DNA from: Oscillospiraceae bacterium
GTDB lineage: Bacteria > Bacillota > Clostridia > Oscillospirales > Oscillospiraceae
Assembly: GCA_017938625.1 (NCBI GenBank)
Contig: JAGBBD010000050.1
Location: forward strand, 27,999-91,998
DNA: 64,000 bases
Direction of reading: 5' to 3'
The notes under the pieces were generated by a model. The model made no database searches. It was not told the DNA's origin and saw only the letters and a program-made list of their open reading frames with translations. Positions 42,915 to 51,873 of the stretch are shown here, piece after piece. How positions within the stretch are numbered: the first letter of the stretch is position 1; each line of letters starts with the position of its first letter. The position numbers and the translations under genes were made by a program.

Positions 42915-44675
42915 TCAGTTTCCGAAGCCCTCTCTTGCGGCATAGGTGGTATGCAGCAGTTCATGGGCTTTGTGGGAATTGGGGCTGCCGAGGAAGTCCT
43001 CGTAGAGCTTTTTGATCTGGGGATTGTTGTGGGACTGACGCAGGGTCAGTCGCTCATCCTCGGAGTAGAGGGCAGCGGCGCGCTTGGCGCGGTAGGTATC
43101 GAGAATATCGTCATCCTCGTTGGGCAGGAAGCAGGGACGGACGATGGGCTGACCGCCGCCTGCGATGCAGCCGCCGGGGCATCCCATGATCTCAATGAAG
43201 TGATACTTGCTCTTGCCGGCACGGATCTCGTCCAGCAGGACCTTGGCGTTCTTCATGCCGTGGGCAATGGCTACGTTGACGGTCATGCCGCCCACTTCCA
43301 CAGATGCCTCACGGATGCCCTCAAAACCGCGGACGGCTTCAAAGGTGATGCCCTCGTGTTCCTTGCCGGTGAGGACAAAGTACACGGTGCGCAGGGCAGC
43401 TTCCATAACACCGCCGGTGACGCCGAAAATGACGCCTGCGCCGGTATATTCGCCCATGAGATCCTGATCGAAGTCCTCGTCGGGCAGACGGGGGAAGAGG
43501 ATGCCTGCGCGCTTGATCATCTTTGCCAGCTCTCTGGTGGTCAGGACAGCGTCCACGTCCTTCAGACCGTTGACCTGCAGCTGCTCACGCTCTTTTTCGT
43601 CCTTCTTGGCGGTGCAGGGCATGATGGAGACCACAAAGATATCCTTGGGGTCGATGCCGTTTTTCTGCGCGTAGTAGCTCTTGATGATAGCACCCTGCAT
43701 CTGATGGGGAGACTTGCAGGAGGACAGATGCTCCAGAAGATCGCCGTAGTTGTATTCGGCGTAGTTGATCCAGCCGGGGGAGCAGGAGGTGATCATGGGC
43801 AGCTTGCCGCCGTTTTGGATTCTGCCCAGCAGCTCTGTGCCCTCTTCCATAATGGTCAGATCAGCTGCGAAGTTGGTGTCATAGACCTTGCTGAAGCCCA
43901 GACGCTTCAGTGCAGCTACCATCTTGCCGGTGACAGCGGTGCCCACGGGCATGCCGAACTCTTCGCCCAACGCGGCGCGGACGGCAGGGGCGGTCTGCAC
44001 CACCACGTGTTTGCCTGCCTTCATGGCCTCATCCACTCTGGCGATCTCGGACTTTTCCATCAGAGCGCCTGTGGGACAGACGCTGACGCACTGACCGCAC
44101 TGGATGCAGGGAGAATTGGCGAAGCTGCGGTTTTCCGCAGGAGCCACGATGGTGCGGAAGCCGCGGTTTTCAAAGCCCAGAATACCCATGCCGTGGGCGT
44201 TCTGGCAGCGGGCGACGCAGCGTCCGCACAGAATGCACTTGGAGGTATCACGGATGATGGCAGGGGTCAGCTCGTCCACGGTGACGGGGGTCTTGCTGCC
44301 CAGATAGCGGCCCTCACGGGCACCGGTCAGACCTGCCACGTGGAGCAGCTCACACTTGCCGTTTTTGTCGCACTGCTGGCAGTTCTGGTTGTGGTTGGAC
44401 AGCAGCAGCTCCACGGAGGCGCGGCGCGCCTCGGCTGCCTTGGGGGAGGAGATGATGATCTCCATCCCTTCGTTTACGGGGTATACACAGGAAGCTACCA
44501 GACCTCTTGCACCCTTGACCTCCACGAGGCAAACGCGGCAGGAGCCGTTGGAACATTCACCGTGGTTGAATGCGCACAGGGAGGGGATCTCATAGCCGCA
44601 CTTTTTGGCAGCTTCCAGAATGGTCAGGCCTTCTTCCACCTCATAGGCGATGCCTTCGATCTTGATATTCAACAT
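42915..44675 (-). CDS. hndD: [FeFe] hydrogenase catalytic subunit (HndD/HydA type)
   Basis: 586 residues. N-terminal 2Fe-2S ferredoxin domain (C-x10-C-x2-C with CAFNHGECSNGSCRVC), a His-ligated 4Fe-4S region (HNQNCQQCDKNGKCELL), two 4Fe-4S clusters (CILCGRCVARCQ and CIQCGQCVSVCP), then the H-cluster domain with L1 TSCSPGW, L2 MPCTAKKDE and L3 MGCPGGCIAGGGQ. Together with the two upstream genes it forms an electron-bifurcating hydrogenase that makes H2 from NADH plus reduced ferredoxin. HydEFG maturases are not in the window. Confidence 0.95.
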   Translation of the reverse strand: MLNIKIEGIAYEVEEGLTILEAAKKCGYEIPSLCAFNHGECSNGSCRVCLVEVKGARGLVASCVYPVNEGMEIIISSPKAAEARRASVELLLSNHNQNCQQCDKNGKCELLHVAGLTGAREGRYLGSKTPVTVDELTPAIIRDTSKCILCGRCVARCQNAHGMGILGFENRGFRTIVAPAENRSFANSPCIQCGQCVSVCPTGALMEKSEIARVDEAMKAGKHVVVQTAPAVRAALGEEFGMPVGTAVTGKMVAALKRLGFSKVYDTNFAADLTIMEEGTELLGRIQNGGKLPMITSCSPGWINYAEYNYGDLLEHLSSCKSPHQMQGAIIKSYYAQKNGIDPKDIFVVSIMPCTAKKDEKEREQLQVNGLKDVDAVLTTRELAKMIKRAGILFPRLPDEDFDQDLMGEYTGAGVIFGVTGGVMEAALRTVYFVLTGKEHEGITFEAVRGFEGIREASVEVGGMTVNVAIAHGMKNAKVLLDEIRAGKSKYHFIEIMGCPGGCIAGGGQPIVRPCFLPNEDDDILDTYRAKRAAALYSEDERLTLRQSHNNPQIKKLYEDFLGSPNSHKAHELLHTTYAAREGFGN

Positions 44676-44688
44676 ACGAGTACCTCCC

Positions 44689-46569
44689 TTACTTCTTCAC
44701 AATGGCTTTCAGCTTGCAGGTCGCCACACAGGCGCCGCAGCGGATGCACTTGTCGGGATCGATGCGGTAGGAGGGCAGCTTGTTGCCGGGGGCGGTGTAG
44801 TCGGTCTTTTCGATGCAGCCCACGGGGCAGAACTTGGCACAGCGGCCGCAGCCCACACAGGAGTCTGCCTCAATGGAGTATGCCATGAGATTTTTGCAGA
44901 CCTTGGCAGGACACTTCTTGTCCTGAATATGGGCAAGGTACTCGTCGCGGAAGTGGGTCAAGGTGGAAATGACAGGGTTGGCTGCAGTCTGACCGAGGGC
45001 GCACAGAGAGTTTGCCTTAACGGTCTGACCCAGCTCCTCCAACTCCTGCAGATCCTGCATGGTGCCTTCGCCTTCACAGATTCTGGTCAGGATCTCCAGC
45101 ATACGTTTGGTACCGATGCGGCAGGGGGAGCATTTGCCGCAGCTCTCGTCGCAGATGAATTCCATATAGAATTTGGCAACGTCCACCATGCAGTTATCTT
45201 CATCCATGACAATGGCGCCGCCGGAGCCCATCATAGAGCCCTTTGCCACCAGATTGTCAAAGTCGATGGGTTCATCCAGATGCTCTGCCGTCAGGCAGCC
45301 GCCGGAGGGGCCGCCGGTCTGGATGGCTTTGAAGCGCTTGCCGTCGGGGATGCCGCCGCCGATGTCGTAGATCAGCTCCCGCAGCGTCGTGCCCATGGGA
45401 ATCTCCACAAGGCCCACGTTGTTGACCTTGCCGCCCAGAGCAAAGACCTTGGTGCCCTTGCTGCCCTCTGTGCCGCAGGAGGCAAAGGCGGCAGCGCCTT
45501 CACGGAGAATGTAAGGCACACAGGCCAGCGTTTCCACATTGTTGACGATGGTGGGCTTGCCCCACAGACCCTTCACAGCAGGGAAGGGAGGACGGGGACG
45601 AGGCATGCCGCGCTTGCCCTCGATGGAGTTGAGCAGAGCAGTTTCCTCACCGCAGACGAACGCGCCTGCGCCCAGACGGATGTGGGCATGGAAGCTGAAG
45701 CCGCTGCCCATAATGTTGTCGCCCAGAATACCCATGGCGTTCATCTGCTCGATGGCGCCCTTCAGACGGGCGACGGCGATGGGGTATTCGGCGCGGACAT
45801 AGAAATAGCCTTCTGTTGCGCCGATGGCATAACCGGCGATCATCATACCCTCCAGCACGGCAAAGGGATTGCCCTCCAGAATGGAGCGATCCATAAATGC
45901 GCCGGGGTCGCCTTCGTCACCGTTGCAGACCACATACTTCTGATCTGCGTCATTGGCAAGGGCAAAGGACCACTTGCGTCCTGTGGGGAAACCGGCACCG
46001 CCGCGTCCGCGCAGACCGGCTGCCAGCACCTCGTCGATGACCTGCTGAGGGGTCATGGACAGAGCGCGGCGCAGACCGCTGAAGGCACCGTCACCGATGG
46101 CTTCGTTGATGTTTTCGGGGTTGATGACGCCGCAGCCGTGCAGGGCGATGCGGCGCTGCTTTTTATAGAAATTGATGTCATCCTGCTTGGTGACCTGCTT
46201 GCCGGTGAGAGGCTCCACATACAGAAGCCGCCCCACGACCTGACCGCCCAGAATGTCGGTGTTGAAAATGTCCTCCACATCCTCTTCACGGACAAGGCGA
46301 TAGAGGGTATCTTCGGGGTAGATCTTCACAAAGGGGCCCTGAGAGCAAAAACCGAAGCAGCCGACGATGTTGACGGTGACTTTGTCCTGCAGACCGTGCT
46401 GCTGTACGAGCTGCTCAAAGCGCTCTTTGATATTCAGAGAATTGGAAGAGATGCAGCCTGTGCCGCCGCAGAGCAAAATGGCGCGCTTGCCGTCGGCGCC
46501 CTCCAGCTTCCGGTTCAGAGCCTGGGTGCAGCTGCAGATCTTTGCGTCAAGTTCAGCAAATGTTTTCAT
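44689..46569 (-). CDS. hndC: Hydrogenase NuoF-like flavin subunit (HndC/HydB type)
   Basis: 626 residues. A thioredoxin-fold 2Fe-2S domain at the N-terminus (CGGTGC ... CFGFC), FMN/NADH domain (GRGGAGFPTGRKW, NGDEGDPGAFMD), 4Fe-4S motif CGKCSPCRIGTKRM, and a C-terminal two-cluster ferredoxin (CVGCGRCAKFCPVGC, CIRCGACVATC). It is the site of NADH oxidation and flavin-based bifurcation. It overlaps the NuoE-like gene by 4 bp and precedes hndD by 13 bp. Confidence 0.94.
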   Translation of the reverse strand: MKTFAELDAKICSCTQALNRKLEGADGKRAILLCGGTGCISSNSLNIKERFEQLVQQHGLQDKVTVNIVGCFGFCSQGPFVKIYPEDTLYRLVREEDVEDIFNTDILGGQVVGRLLYVEPLTGKQVTKQDDINFYKKQRRIALHGCGVINPENINEAIGDGAFSGLRRALSMTPQQVIDEVLAAGLRGRGGAGFPTGRKWSFALANDADQKYVVCNGDEGDPGAFMDRSILEGNPFAVLEGMMIAGYAIGATEGYFYVRAEYPIAVARLKGAIEQMNAMGILGDNIMGSGFSFHAHIRLGAGAFVCGEETALLNSIEGKRGMPRPRPPFPAVKGLWGKPTIVNNVETLACVPYILREGAAAFASCGTEGSKGTKVFALGGKVNNVGLVEIPMGTTLRELIYDIGGGIPDGKRFKAIQTGGPSGGCLTAEHLDEPIDFDNLVAKGSMMGSGGAIVMDEDNCMVDVAKFYMEFICDESCGKCSPCRIGTKRMLEILTRICEGEGTMQDLQELEELGQTVKANSLCALGQTAANPVISTLTHFRDEYLAHIQDKKCPAKVCKNLMAYSIEADSCVGCGRCAKFCPVGCIEKTDYTAPGNKLPSYRIDPDKCIRCGACVATCKLKAIVKK

Positions 46570-47057
46570 TGACCGTTACCTCCTTTGGCGCGGTATTCTT
46601 CCACTACGGGAGCCACCATATCCACTGTCATTTTGGGATAGACTTTGCCGTTGATCGTCACAGCGGGCGCGATGCCGCAGGCGCCGATGCACCGCAGAGA
46701 ATCGATGGTAAACAGACCGTCAGCCGTGGTCTGACCGGGCGCGATGCCCAGAAGCTCCGAGAATTTGTCAATGATCTGCTGCGCGCCCTTGACGTAGCAG
46801 GCGGTGCCCATACAGCAGCCGATGACGAACTTTCCCTTGGGCTCCAGAGAGAAGAAGGAATAGAACGTGACAACGCCATAGATCTCTGCCACGGAAATTC
46901 CGGTCTTTTCCGAAACGATCTTCTGCACCTCCAGAGGAATGTAGCCGTATTCGTTCTGAATGTCGCTGAGGATCATCATAAGGGGTGTTTTTTCATCGGC
47001 ATATCTGTCGCAGATCTCAAGGATCTTTTTGACACCGACTTCGCTGATTCGAGCCAT
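46566..47057 (-). CDS. hndA: Hydrogenase NuoE-like subunit (HndA/HydC type)
   Basis: 163 residues. N-terminal helical bundle (PLMMILSDIQNEYGYIP) and a thioredoxin-like 2Fe-2S domain with cysteines in GCCMGTACYVKG and CIGACGIAP. First gene of the three-gene operon. A separate HndB-like subunit is missing because its 2Fe-2S fold is fused to the NuoF-like protein. The ATG follows GGAGGTAT. Confidence 0.94.
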   Translation of the reverse strand: MARISEVGVKKILEICDRYADEKTPLMMILSDIQNEYGYIPLEVQKIVSEKTGISVAEIYGVVTFYSFFSLEPKGKFVIGCCMGTACYVKGAQQIIDKFSELLGIAPGQTTADGLFTIDSLRCIGACGIAPAVTINGKVYPKMTVDMVAPVVEEYRAKGGNGQ

Positions 47058-47107
47058 AATATACCTCCAATAACATTTTTTCGAAATAACCTACGAGAAT
47101 ATACTAT

Positions 47108-47136
47108 ATAACTCTTGATAAAACCAATAAAGTTAT
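47108..47136. promoter_or_regulatory. Inverted repeat in the hydrogenase-LysR intergenic region
   Basis: ATAACT ... AGTTAT arms 17 bp apart between the divergent genes. A candidate LysR site controlling the hydrogenase operon. Confidence 0.45.
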
Positions 47137-47144
47137 GATATTTT

Positions 47145-47167
47145 ATTCATAGATAAAAACTATGAAT
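47145..47167. promoter_or_regulatory. Candidate LysR autoregulatory site
   Basis: ATTCATAG-ATAAAAA-CTATGAAT, a perfect 8-bp-arm inverted repeat just upstream of the lysR ribosome site. Confidence 0.55.
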
Positions 47168-47178
47168 GGAGGATGGCT

Positions 47179-48075
47179 ATGAATTACAACTACCTTCGCT
47201 ATTTCTCTGTGCTGGCGCAGGTGGAGCACTATACCGTGGCAGCAGCGCGGCTTGGCATCTCCCAGCCGTCCTTGAGCAGCGCCATCCACAATCTGGAAAA
47301 TGAGCTTGGTGTGAAGCTGTTTGAAAAATCGGGAAGAAATGTAAGATTGACGGAACAAGGGCGGTATTTCCGTGAGAAAGTGGAAGCTGCCATGGAAGAA
47401 CTGGAAGGGGCGAAAAGGACGCTGCAAACCAGCAGAGAGCAGAGCCCCATCGTGCTGCAGATCGGCTGTGTGTCCGGTATTCTGAGCGGGCTGGTGGGGG
47501 AGCTGATCCGCGACTACATTGCAGAAGAAGACAGGGCGCGATTTCGTATTTTGGAGGATTCATCGGAAAATCTGATGGATCTTTTGCGGCAGGAAAAGCT
47601 GGATATGGCGATCGTGGATATTACAGATCGCGACAGAAGCCTTCACTTCCGCAAGCTGCGCCAGAGAGATTTCTGCGTGGCAATGCTCCCGGAGCATGAA
47701 CTGGCGCAGCAGGAGCGGCTCACCTCCAAACTTCTGCAGCCTTATCCGCTGATCGGCTGCAACTATGGTACGGAGCGCAGCTTCGGTGAGTGGACGGTGC
47801 GCTCGCCGCTGGAAGAGAATATCATTTGCCAGGTCAACACGGTGCAGGCGGCGCTGGATCTGACGGCTGCCGGTGTGGGCATCACCATCATTCCGCAGGA
47901 GTGCGCCGCAAAACGGGACGATCTTGCCTATGTGCCGCTGGAAAACTGGCACCAGGCGCTGTATCTGTGCATCCTCTATGACAGATGGCTGCCGCCTCCG
48001 GTGTGGGATTTTGTGGAAACGGTAGTACGATCTGTGCGCCGCAGTTACGGACAAAGCGGAGAATATAACGGTTGA
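47179..48075 (+). CDS. LysR-family transcriptional regulator
   Basis: About 298 residues: winged helix-turn-helix (about 1-60, with YTVAAARLGISQPSLSSAIHNLE and LFEKSGRNVRLTEQG) and a periplasmic-binding-like effector domain (about 90-290). It is divergent from the hydrogenase operon, so it likely responds to redox or metabolite state and controls H2 formation. ATG 47179 is 6 bp from GGAGG; ATG 47173 is too close to it. Confidence 0.9.
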   Translation: MNYNYLRYFSVLAQVEHYTVAAARLGISQPSLSSAIHNLENELGVKLFEKSGRNVRLTEQGRYFREKVEAAMEELEGAKRTLQTSREQSPIVLQIGCVSGILSGLVGELIRDYIAEEDRARFRILEDSSENLMDLLRQEKLDMAIVDITDRDRSLHFRKLRQRDFCVAMLPEHELAQQERLTSKLLQPYPLIGCNYGTERSFGEWTVRSPLEENIICQVNTVQAALDLTAAGVGITIIPQECAAKRDDLAYVPLENWHQALYLCILYDRWLPPPVWDFVETVVRSVRRSYGQSGEYNG

Positions 48076-48099
48076 CAAAAATTTCCAAATTGCTATACT
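48072..48099 (+). promoter_or_regulatory. Glycan operon promoter P1
   Basis: TTGACA (48072-48077), a 16-bp spacer and TATACT (48094-48099) with an extended TG. It overlaps the end of lysR. Confidence 0.7.
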
Positions 48100-48151
48100 G
48101 GACACAAATGTACAAAAGGCGAAATGTGTAAAAATATGGGATGAAAAGCGC

Positions 48152-48180
48152 TTGAATACACAGGTTTTACATAGTATAAT
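48152..48180 (+). promoter_or_regulatory. Glycan operon promoter P2
   Basis: TTGAAT (48152-48157), a 17-bp spacer and TATAAT (48175-48180), tandem to P1. Confidence 0.7.
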
Positions 48181-48213
48181 AAGTTGATATGTTATGCGAA
48201 GAGGTGGAAGAAA

Positions 48214-48894
48214 ATGAAGTATTTGCTGGTGGTCGCCCATCCGGACGATGAAGTTCTGGGCTGCGGCGCTATGGTATATAAAAAATCGGAAGAAGATGCT
48301 GTGGATGTGTGCATCATGAGCACCCAGGCAAAGGCCCGTGCCTTCCGTCCCGAGGATGAAGCGCTCATGTCCGATCTGGACGAAAGCTCCCGTTATATCG
48401 GGGTCAGCAGGCAGTATCACGGGGATTTCCCCAACATTGAGATGAACACGGTGCCCCATCTGAAGCTGGTGCAGTTTATTGAAAGCGCCATTGCCGAAAG
48501 TCAGCCCGATGTGGTCATCACCCATCATCCGTCCGATACCAACAACGACCATATGCACACCTCCCTTGCCTGCCAGGCGGCGGTGCGTCTGTTCCAGCGC
48601 AGAGCGGAAATGAAGCCTCTGCAGGAGCTGTGGTTTATGGAGGTGCTCTCTGCCACGGAGTGGTCTGTCAACTGCGCCATGAACCGCTTCACGCCCAATA
48701 CCTTTGTGGAGGTGGGGGAGGACGGCGTGGATGCCAAGATCAAAGCCCTTTCCATGTATCGCGGTGTCATGCGGGATTATCCCCATCCCAGAAGTGCCGA
48801 AGCCATCAAGGGTCTTGCTGCCTATCGCGGCGCACAGGCAGGCTGCAAGTACGCAGAAGCCTTTGAATGTGTGTTCAGGAGAGTGGCGAAATGA
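48214..48894 (+). CDS. PIG-L family N-deacetylase
   Basis: 226 residues. Zinc motif AHPDDEVLGCG near the N-terminus and the second histidine set in PSDTNNDHMHTSLA. Family members remove acetyl from GlcNAc-type sugars, such as GlcNAc-PI, BshB and MshB substrates. As first gene of a glycan operon it probably exposes a free amine on a sugar nucleotide or lipid-linked sugar. It overlaps the next gene by ATGA. Confidence 0.88.
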   Translation: MKYLLVVAHPDDEVLGCGAMVYKKSEEDAVDVCIMSTQAKARAFRPEDEALMSDLDESSRYIGVSRQYHGDFPNIEMNTVPHLKLVQFIESAIAESQPDVVITHHPSDTNNDHMHTSLACQAAVRLFQRRAEMKPLQELWFMEVLSATEWSVNCAMNRFTPNTFVEVGEDGVDAKIKALSMYRGVMRDYPHPRSAEAIKGLAAYRGAQAGCKYAEAFECVFRRVAK

Positions 48895-49574
48895 AAAAAA
48901 CAGCATACTTTTTCGTAAAAAGAGCCTTTGATATCGTGGCTTCTCTCATTGGCATCCTGGGCACTTCTCCCATCTGGATCATTGCCATCCTCGGCATCGT
49001 TATTTCCGATCCCGGCCCTGTGTTCTACAAGGCATGCCGCATCGGCAAGGACAATAAAGAATTTTATATGTGGAAATTCCGCTCTATGCGTGTGCCGAGA
49101 AAAGAGAGCGAAAAGAGCGAAGCCAGCTTTAAGGCCGATACCAACCGCATTTTTGCCTTCGGTCAGCTGTGCCGCAGTCTGAAGATCGATGAACTGCCGC
49201 AGCTGCTCAACATTCTGGGCGGCTCCATGTCCGTAGTGGGGCCCAGACCTGCCGCCAAGGATCAGGTCGCCATTATGCGCGCAGGGCGCTATGCCGTTGC
49301 CGCTTCCGTCCGTCCCGGTCTGACCAGTCCTGCGGCGCTGTACGACTATCTCTACGGCGATGAGGTGGAAGATCCCGAGGAATACGAGCGTCTGGTGCTG
49401 CCCACCAGACTGGAGCTGGAGGCTTACTATCCCACCCACATGAGTGCGTGGTATGATGTCAAGCTGATCTGGTACACGGTGGTGTGCATTTTCTGCCGCC
49501 TGTTACATAAATTTCCCCAAAAGATTTTTGACGAGGTAGTCGCGGCGGCGCAGACAGCCGAAGCGGTCAAGTGA
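48891..49574 (+). CDS. Phosphoglycosyl transferase (bacterial sugar transferase family)
   Basis: About 227 residues, PglC/WcaJ C-terminal type. A hydrophobic re-entrant segment (IVASLIGILGTSPIWIIAILGIVI) is followed by DPGPVFYKACRIGKDNKEFYMWKFRSM, then KIDELPQLLNILGGSMSVVGPRP. It transfers a sugar phosphate from a UDP-sugar to undecaprenyl phosphate and so starts glycan assembly at the inner membrane face. The Asp of the usual catalytic DE pair appears as SDP. Confidence 0.9.
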   Translation: MKKTAYFFVKRAFDIVASLIGILGTSPIWIIAILGIVISDPGPVFYKACRIGKDNKEFYMWKFRSMRVPRKESEKSEASFKADTNRIFAFGQLCRSLKIDELPQLLNILGGSMSVVGPRPAAKDQVAIMRAGRYAVAASVRPGLTSPAALYDYLYGDEVEDPEEYERLVLPTRLELEAYYPTHMSAWYDVKLIWYTVVCIFCRLLHKFPQKIFDEVVAAAQTAEAVK

Positions 49575-49575
49575 T

Positions 49576-50730
49576 ATGATGGATTTTCAAGGACTGAACA
49601 TACTTCTCTTAGAAGGATACGGCAGGCAGATCCTGCCGTATCTGCGCGCGTTTAAGGCGCTGGGGTGCAAGACCACGGTCATCTGCAACGCCAAGGTGGA
49701 TGTGGGCTATGTGTCCCGCTTTGCAGACCATAAGATTTTGGGCGTGTGCGACACGGAGCGCTATGAAGAAAGTGAACGCTGCGTGTGCGACATCATCAAA
49801 AACGGCAATTACGATGTGGTGGTGCCCATGGGCGATTTTGCAGCCACCATTCTTGCAAACAATAAAGAAGAGCTTTCTAAGTACGCAAAGATCGCAGTCA
49901 ACGACAAAGAACGGTTTTTGCAGGCGCTCAACAAGCAGCAGGTCATGCAGGTGTGCATGGAAAACGGCATCCCATGCCCCAAGACTCTGCCGAGAGTTTC
50001 CAAAGTGGAGCAGCTGGATCTTTCGCAGCTTGTTTTCCCTCTGGTGGTCAAGCCGGAGGCAGACTGCGGCGCAAGAGGCTTCCATTGCTTTAAGACCATG
50101 GAGGAGCTCCTCGCCTTTGCCGAAGGGCAGGATCTGTCCGGCATGGTGCTGCAGGAATATATTCCCCAGAGCGACCGCAATATGTCCTGCGGTCTGTTTA
50201 TCGATCCCGACGGCACGGTGAAAAGTGCCTACACCTATATCAGCCGCCGCTGGTATCCCATCAAGGGCGGCACAGGCACGTTCAATCAGCTGATCGATCG
50301 CCCCGATATGGTGGAAATGTGCGAAAAACTTGCAAAGCTCATGGGTCTGACGGGCACGCTGGGTTTTGACTTTGTGGACGATCTGCGTGATGGAACACCC
50401 AAGCTGCTGGAGATCAATCCTCGTGTGCTGGCATGTGCCAAGATCGGCTTTGAGGCAGGTCTCGATCAGGCACGGCAATTGCTTGAAATGGCATACGGTG
50501 AGCCTGTGACTGCCATGGAAACGAGCGGCAAGCCGGTCAATATCCGCATGTCCCAGATCGATGTGCTGTGGTTTTTGAAGTCTCCCGACCGTTTTAGGGC
50601 ACAGCCTTCGTGGTTCAGCTGCAAAAACACCAAGGATCAGACCTTCTCGTGGGACGATCCTCTGCCGTGGTTTGCCTTCCTGCTGCGTGGATTGGGCAGA
50701 TTTGGGAAAGAAACGAAAGCCAGAGAATAA
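49576..50730 (+). CDS. ATP-grasp ligase (CarB-like)
   Basis: 384 residues. Pre-ATP-grasp Rossmann-like part (about 1-110), then ATP-grasp folds with VVKPEADCGARGFHCF, the lid region VLQEYIPQSDRN, and metal ligands in LGFDFVDDLRDGTPKLLEINPR. Such enzymes join a carboxylate to an amine or thiol through an acyl phosphate. The carboxylate and amine partners are unknown. Set in a glycan operon after a deacetylase, amide decoration of a sugar is plausible. Confidence 0.85.
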   Translation: MMDFQGLNILLLEGYGRQILPYLRAFKALGCKTTVICNAKVDVGYVSRFADHKILGVCDTERYEESERCVCDIIKNGNYDVVVPMGDFAATILANNKEELSKYAKIAVNDKERFLQALNKQQVMQVCMENGIPCPKTLPRVSKVEQLDLSQLVFPLVVKPEADCGARGFHCFKTMEELLAFAEGQDLSGMVLQEYIPQSDRNMSCGLFIDPDGTVKSAYTYISRRWYPIKGGTGTFNQLIDRPDMVEMCEKLAKLMGLTGTLGFDFVDDLRDGTPKLLEINPRVLACAKIGFEAGLDQARQLLEMAYGEPVTAMETSGKPVNIRMSQIDVLWFLKSPDRFRAQPSWFSCKNTKDQTFSWDDPLPWFAFLLRGLGRFGKETKARE

Positions 50731-50751
50731 AGAGAATGGAAGTGTAGCCTT

Positions 50752-51873
50752 ATGGCAAAGATTTTGATTTTTTCCGGCGATGATATGTCCTTTTATAAAT
50801 TCCGCAAGGAACTAATCGTCCGCCTGCATGAGCTGGGGCATGAGGTAGTCCTTGCCACCAAGTTTTCCGATTATGAAGCGCGTCTGGCGGAGCTTGGCTG
50901 CAGAACGGTGGATCTGGATGCCCTCAAGCGCCGCGGTGCCAATGCTCTGCAGGATCTGGAGCTCATCAGGGCTTATAAAAAGATCATTCGGGATTTCTGC
51001 CCGGATGTGATTCTGACCTATACCCTCAAGCCCAGAGTCTACGGCGATCTGGCGGCAGGGAAGAAGACACCCATCATCAATACCATCACCGGCATGGGCG
51101 CCTATACCCTCAATGGCGGTGCTCTGGCGAAGATCGCCACGGTGCTGGACAAGGTGGGACTTAGAAACGCAAACCACGTGTTCTTCCAGAATGTGGAGGC
51201 GCGGGATATTTATCTGCAGAGAAAGCTTCTGAAAAACACCATTCCCACCACGGTGGTCATGGGCTCCGGTGTCAATCTGGAGACCTTCCCCTATCAGGAC
51301 TACCCGGATCACGAGGGTGTGGACTTTGCCTTTGTGGGGCGCATTATGAAGGACAAGGGCGTGGAGGAACTGTTCTATGCCGCAGAGCAGCTGAAGAAAA
51401 ACTACGGCGAGCATGTGCGCGTGCACATCTTCGGCTTTTATGAAGAAAACTACAAGCCTGTCATTGAGGATCTGCAGGCACGGGGCATCATCTGCTATCA
51501 CGGCTTTGTCAGCGACCTGCAGCCGCGGCTGAAAAACATGGACTGCATCGTGCTGCCCTCCTATCACGAGGGTGTGGGCAATGCCATTCAGGAGGCATCT
51601 GCCAGCGGCAGACCTGTCATTGCCTCCAACATTCCCGGCTGCAACACCGTGGTGGAGGACGGGCTCAACGGCTACCTGTGCAAAGCCCGTGACAAGGAAG
51701 ATCTGCTGGAGCAGATGGAAAAGATCATGGGACTGTCTGCCCGGGAACGGGAAGAGATGGGCAAGCAGGGCAGAGAAAAAATGGTGCGTGAGCACGACAG
51801 AAACAAGATCATAGAGACATATATCAACGTGATCCATGGCATCGTGGGTCATAAGGAGGCAGCGGAGCGATGA
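50752..51873 (+). CDS. Glycosyltransferase family 4
   Basis: 373 residues, GT-B fold. N-domain starts KILIFSGDDMSFYKFRKELI; the C-domain has FVGRIMKDKGVEELFYAAE and the donor motif LPSYHEGVGNAIQEASASGRPVIAS, with E-x7-E. It resembles enzymes adding the second sugar to a lipid-linked glycan (PglA/CapM type). It overlaps the next gene by ATGA. Confidence 0.9.
   Translation: MAKILIFSGDDMSFYKFRKELIVRLHELGHEVVLATKFSDYEARLAELGCRTVDLDALKRRGANALQDLELIRAYKKIIRDFCPDVILTYTLKPRVYGDLAAGKKTPIINTITGMGAYTLNGGALAKIATVLDKVGLRNANHVFFQNVEARDIYLQRKLLKNTIPTTVVMGSGVNLETFPYQDYPDHEGVDFAFVGRIMKDKGVEELFYAAEQLKKNYGEHVRVHIFGFYEENYKPVIEDLQARGIICYHGFVSDLQPRLKNMDCIVLPSYHEGVGNAIQEASASGRPVIASNIPGCNTVVEDGLNGYLCKARDKEDLLEQMEKIMGLSAREREEMGKQGREKMVREHDRNKIIETYINVIHGIVGHKEAAER

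Noticed and set aside
41292-44888. A 1200-codon plus-strand frame over the DUF362, ECF and hydrogenase genes
   Set aside because: It crosses several well-supported minus-strand genes and their intergenic signals, so it is antisense noise.
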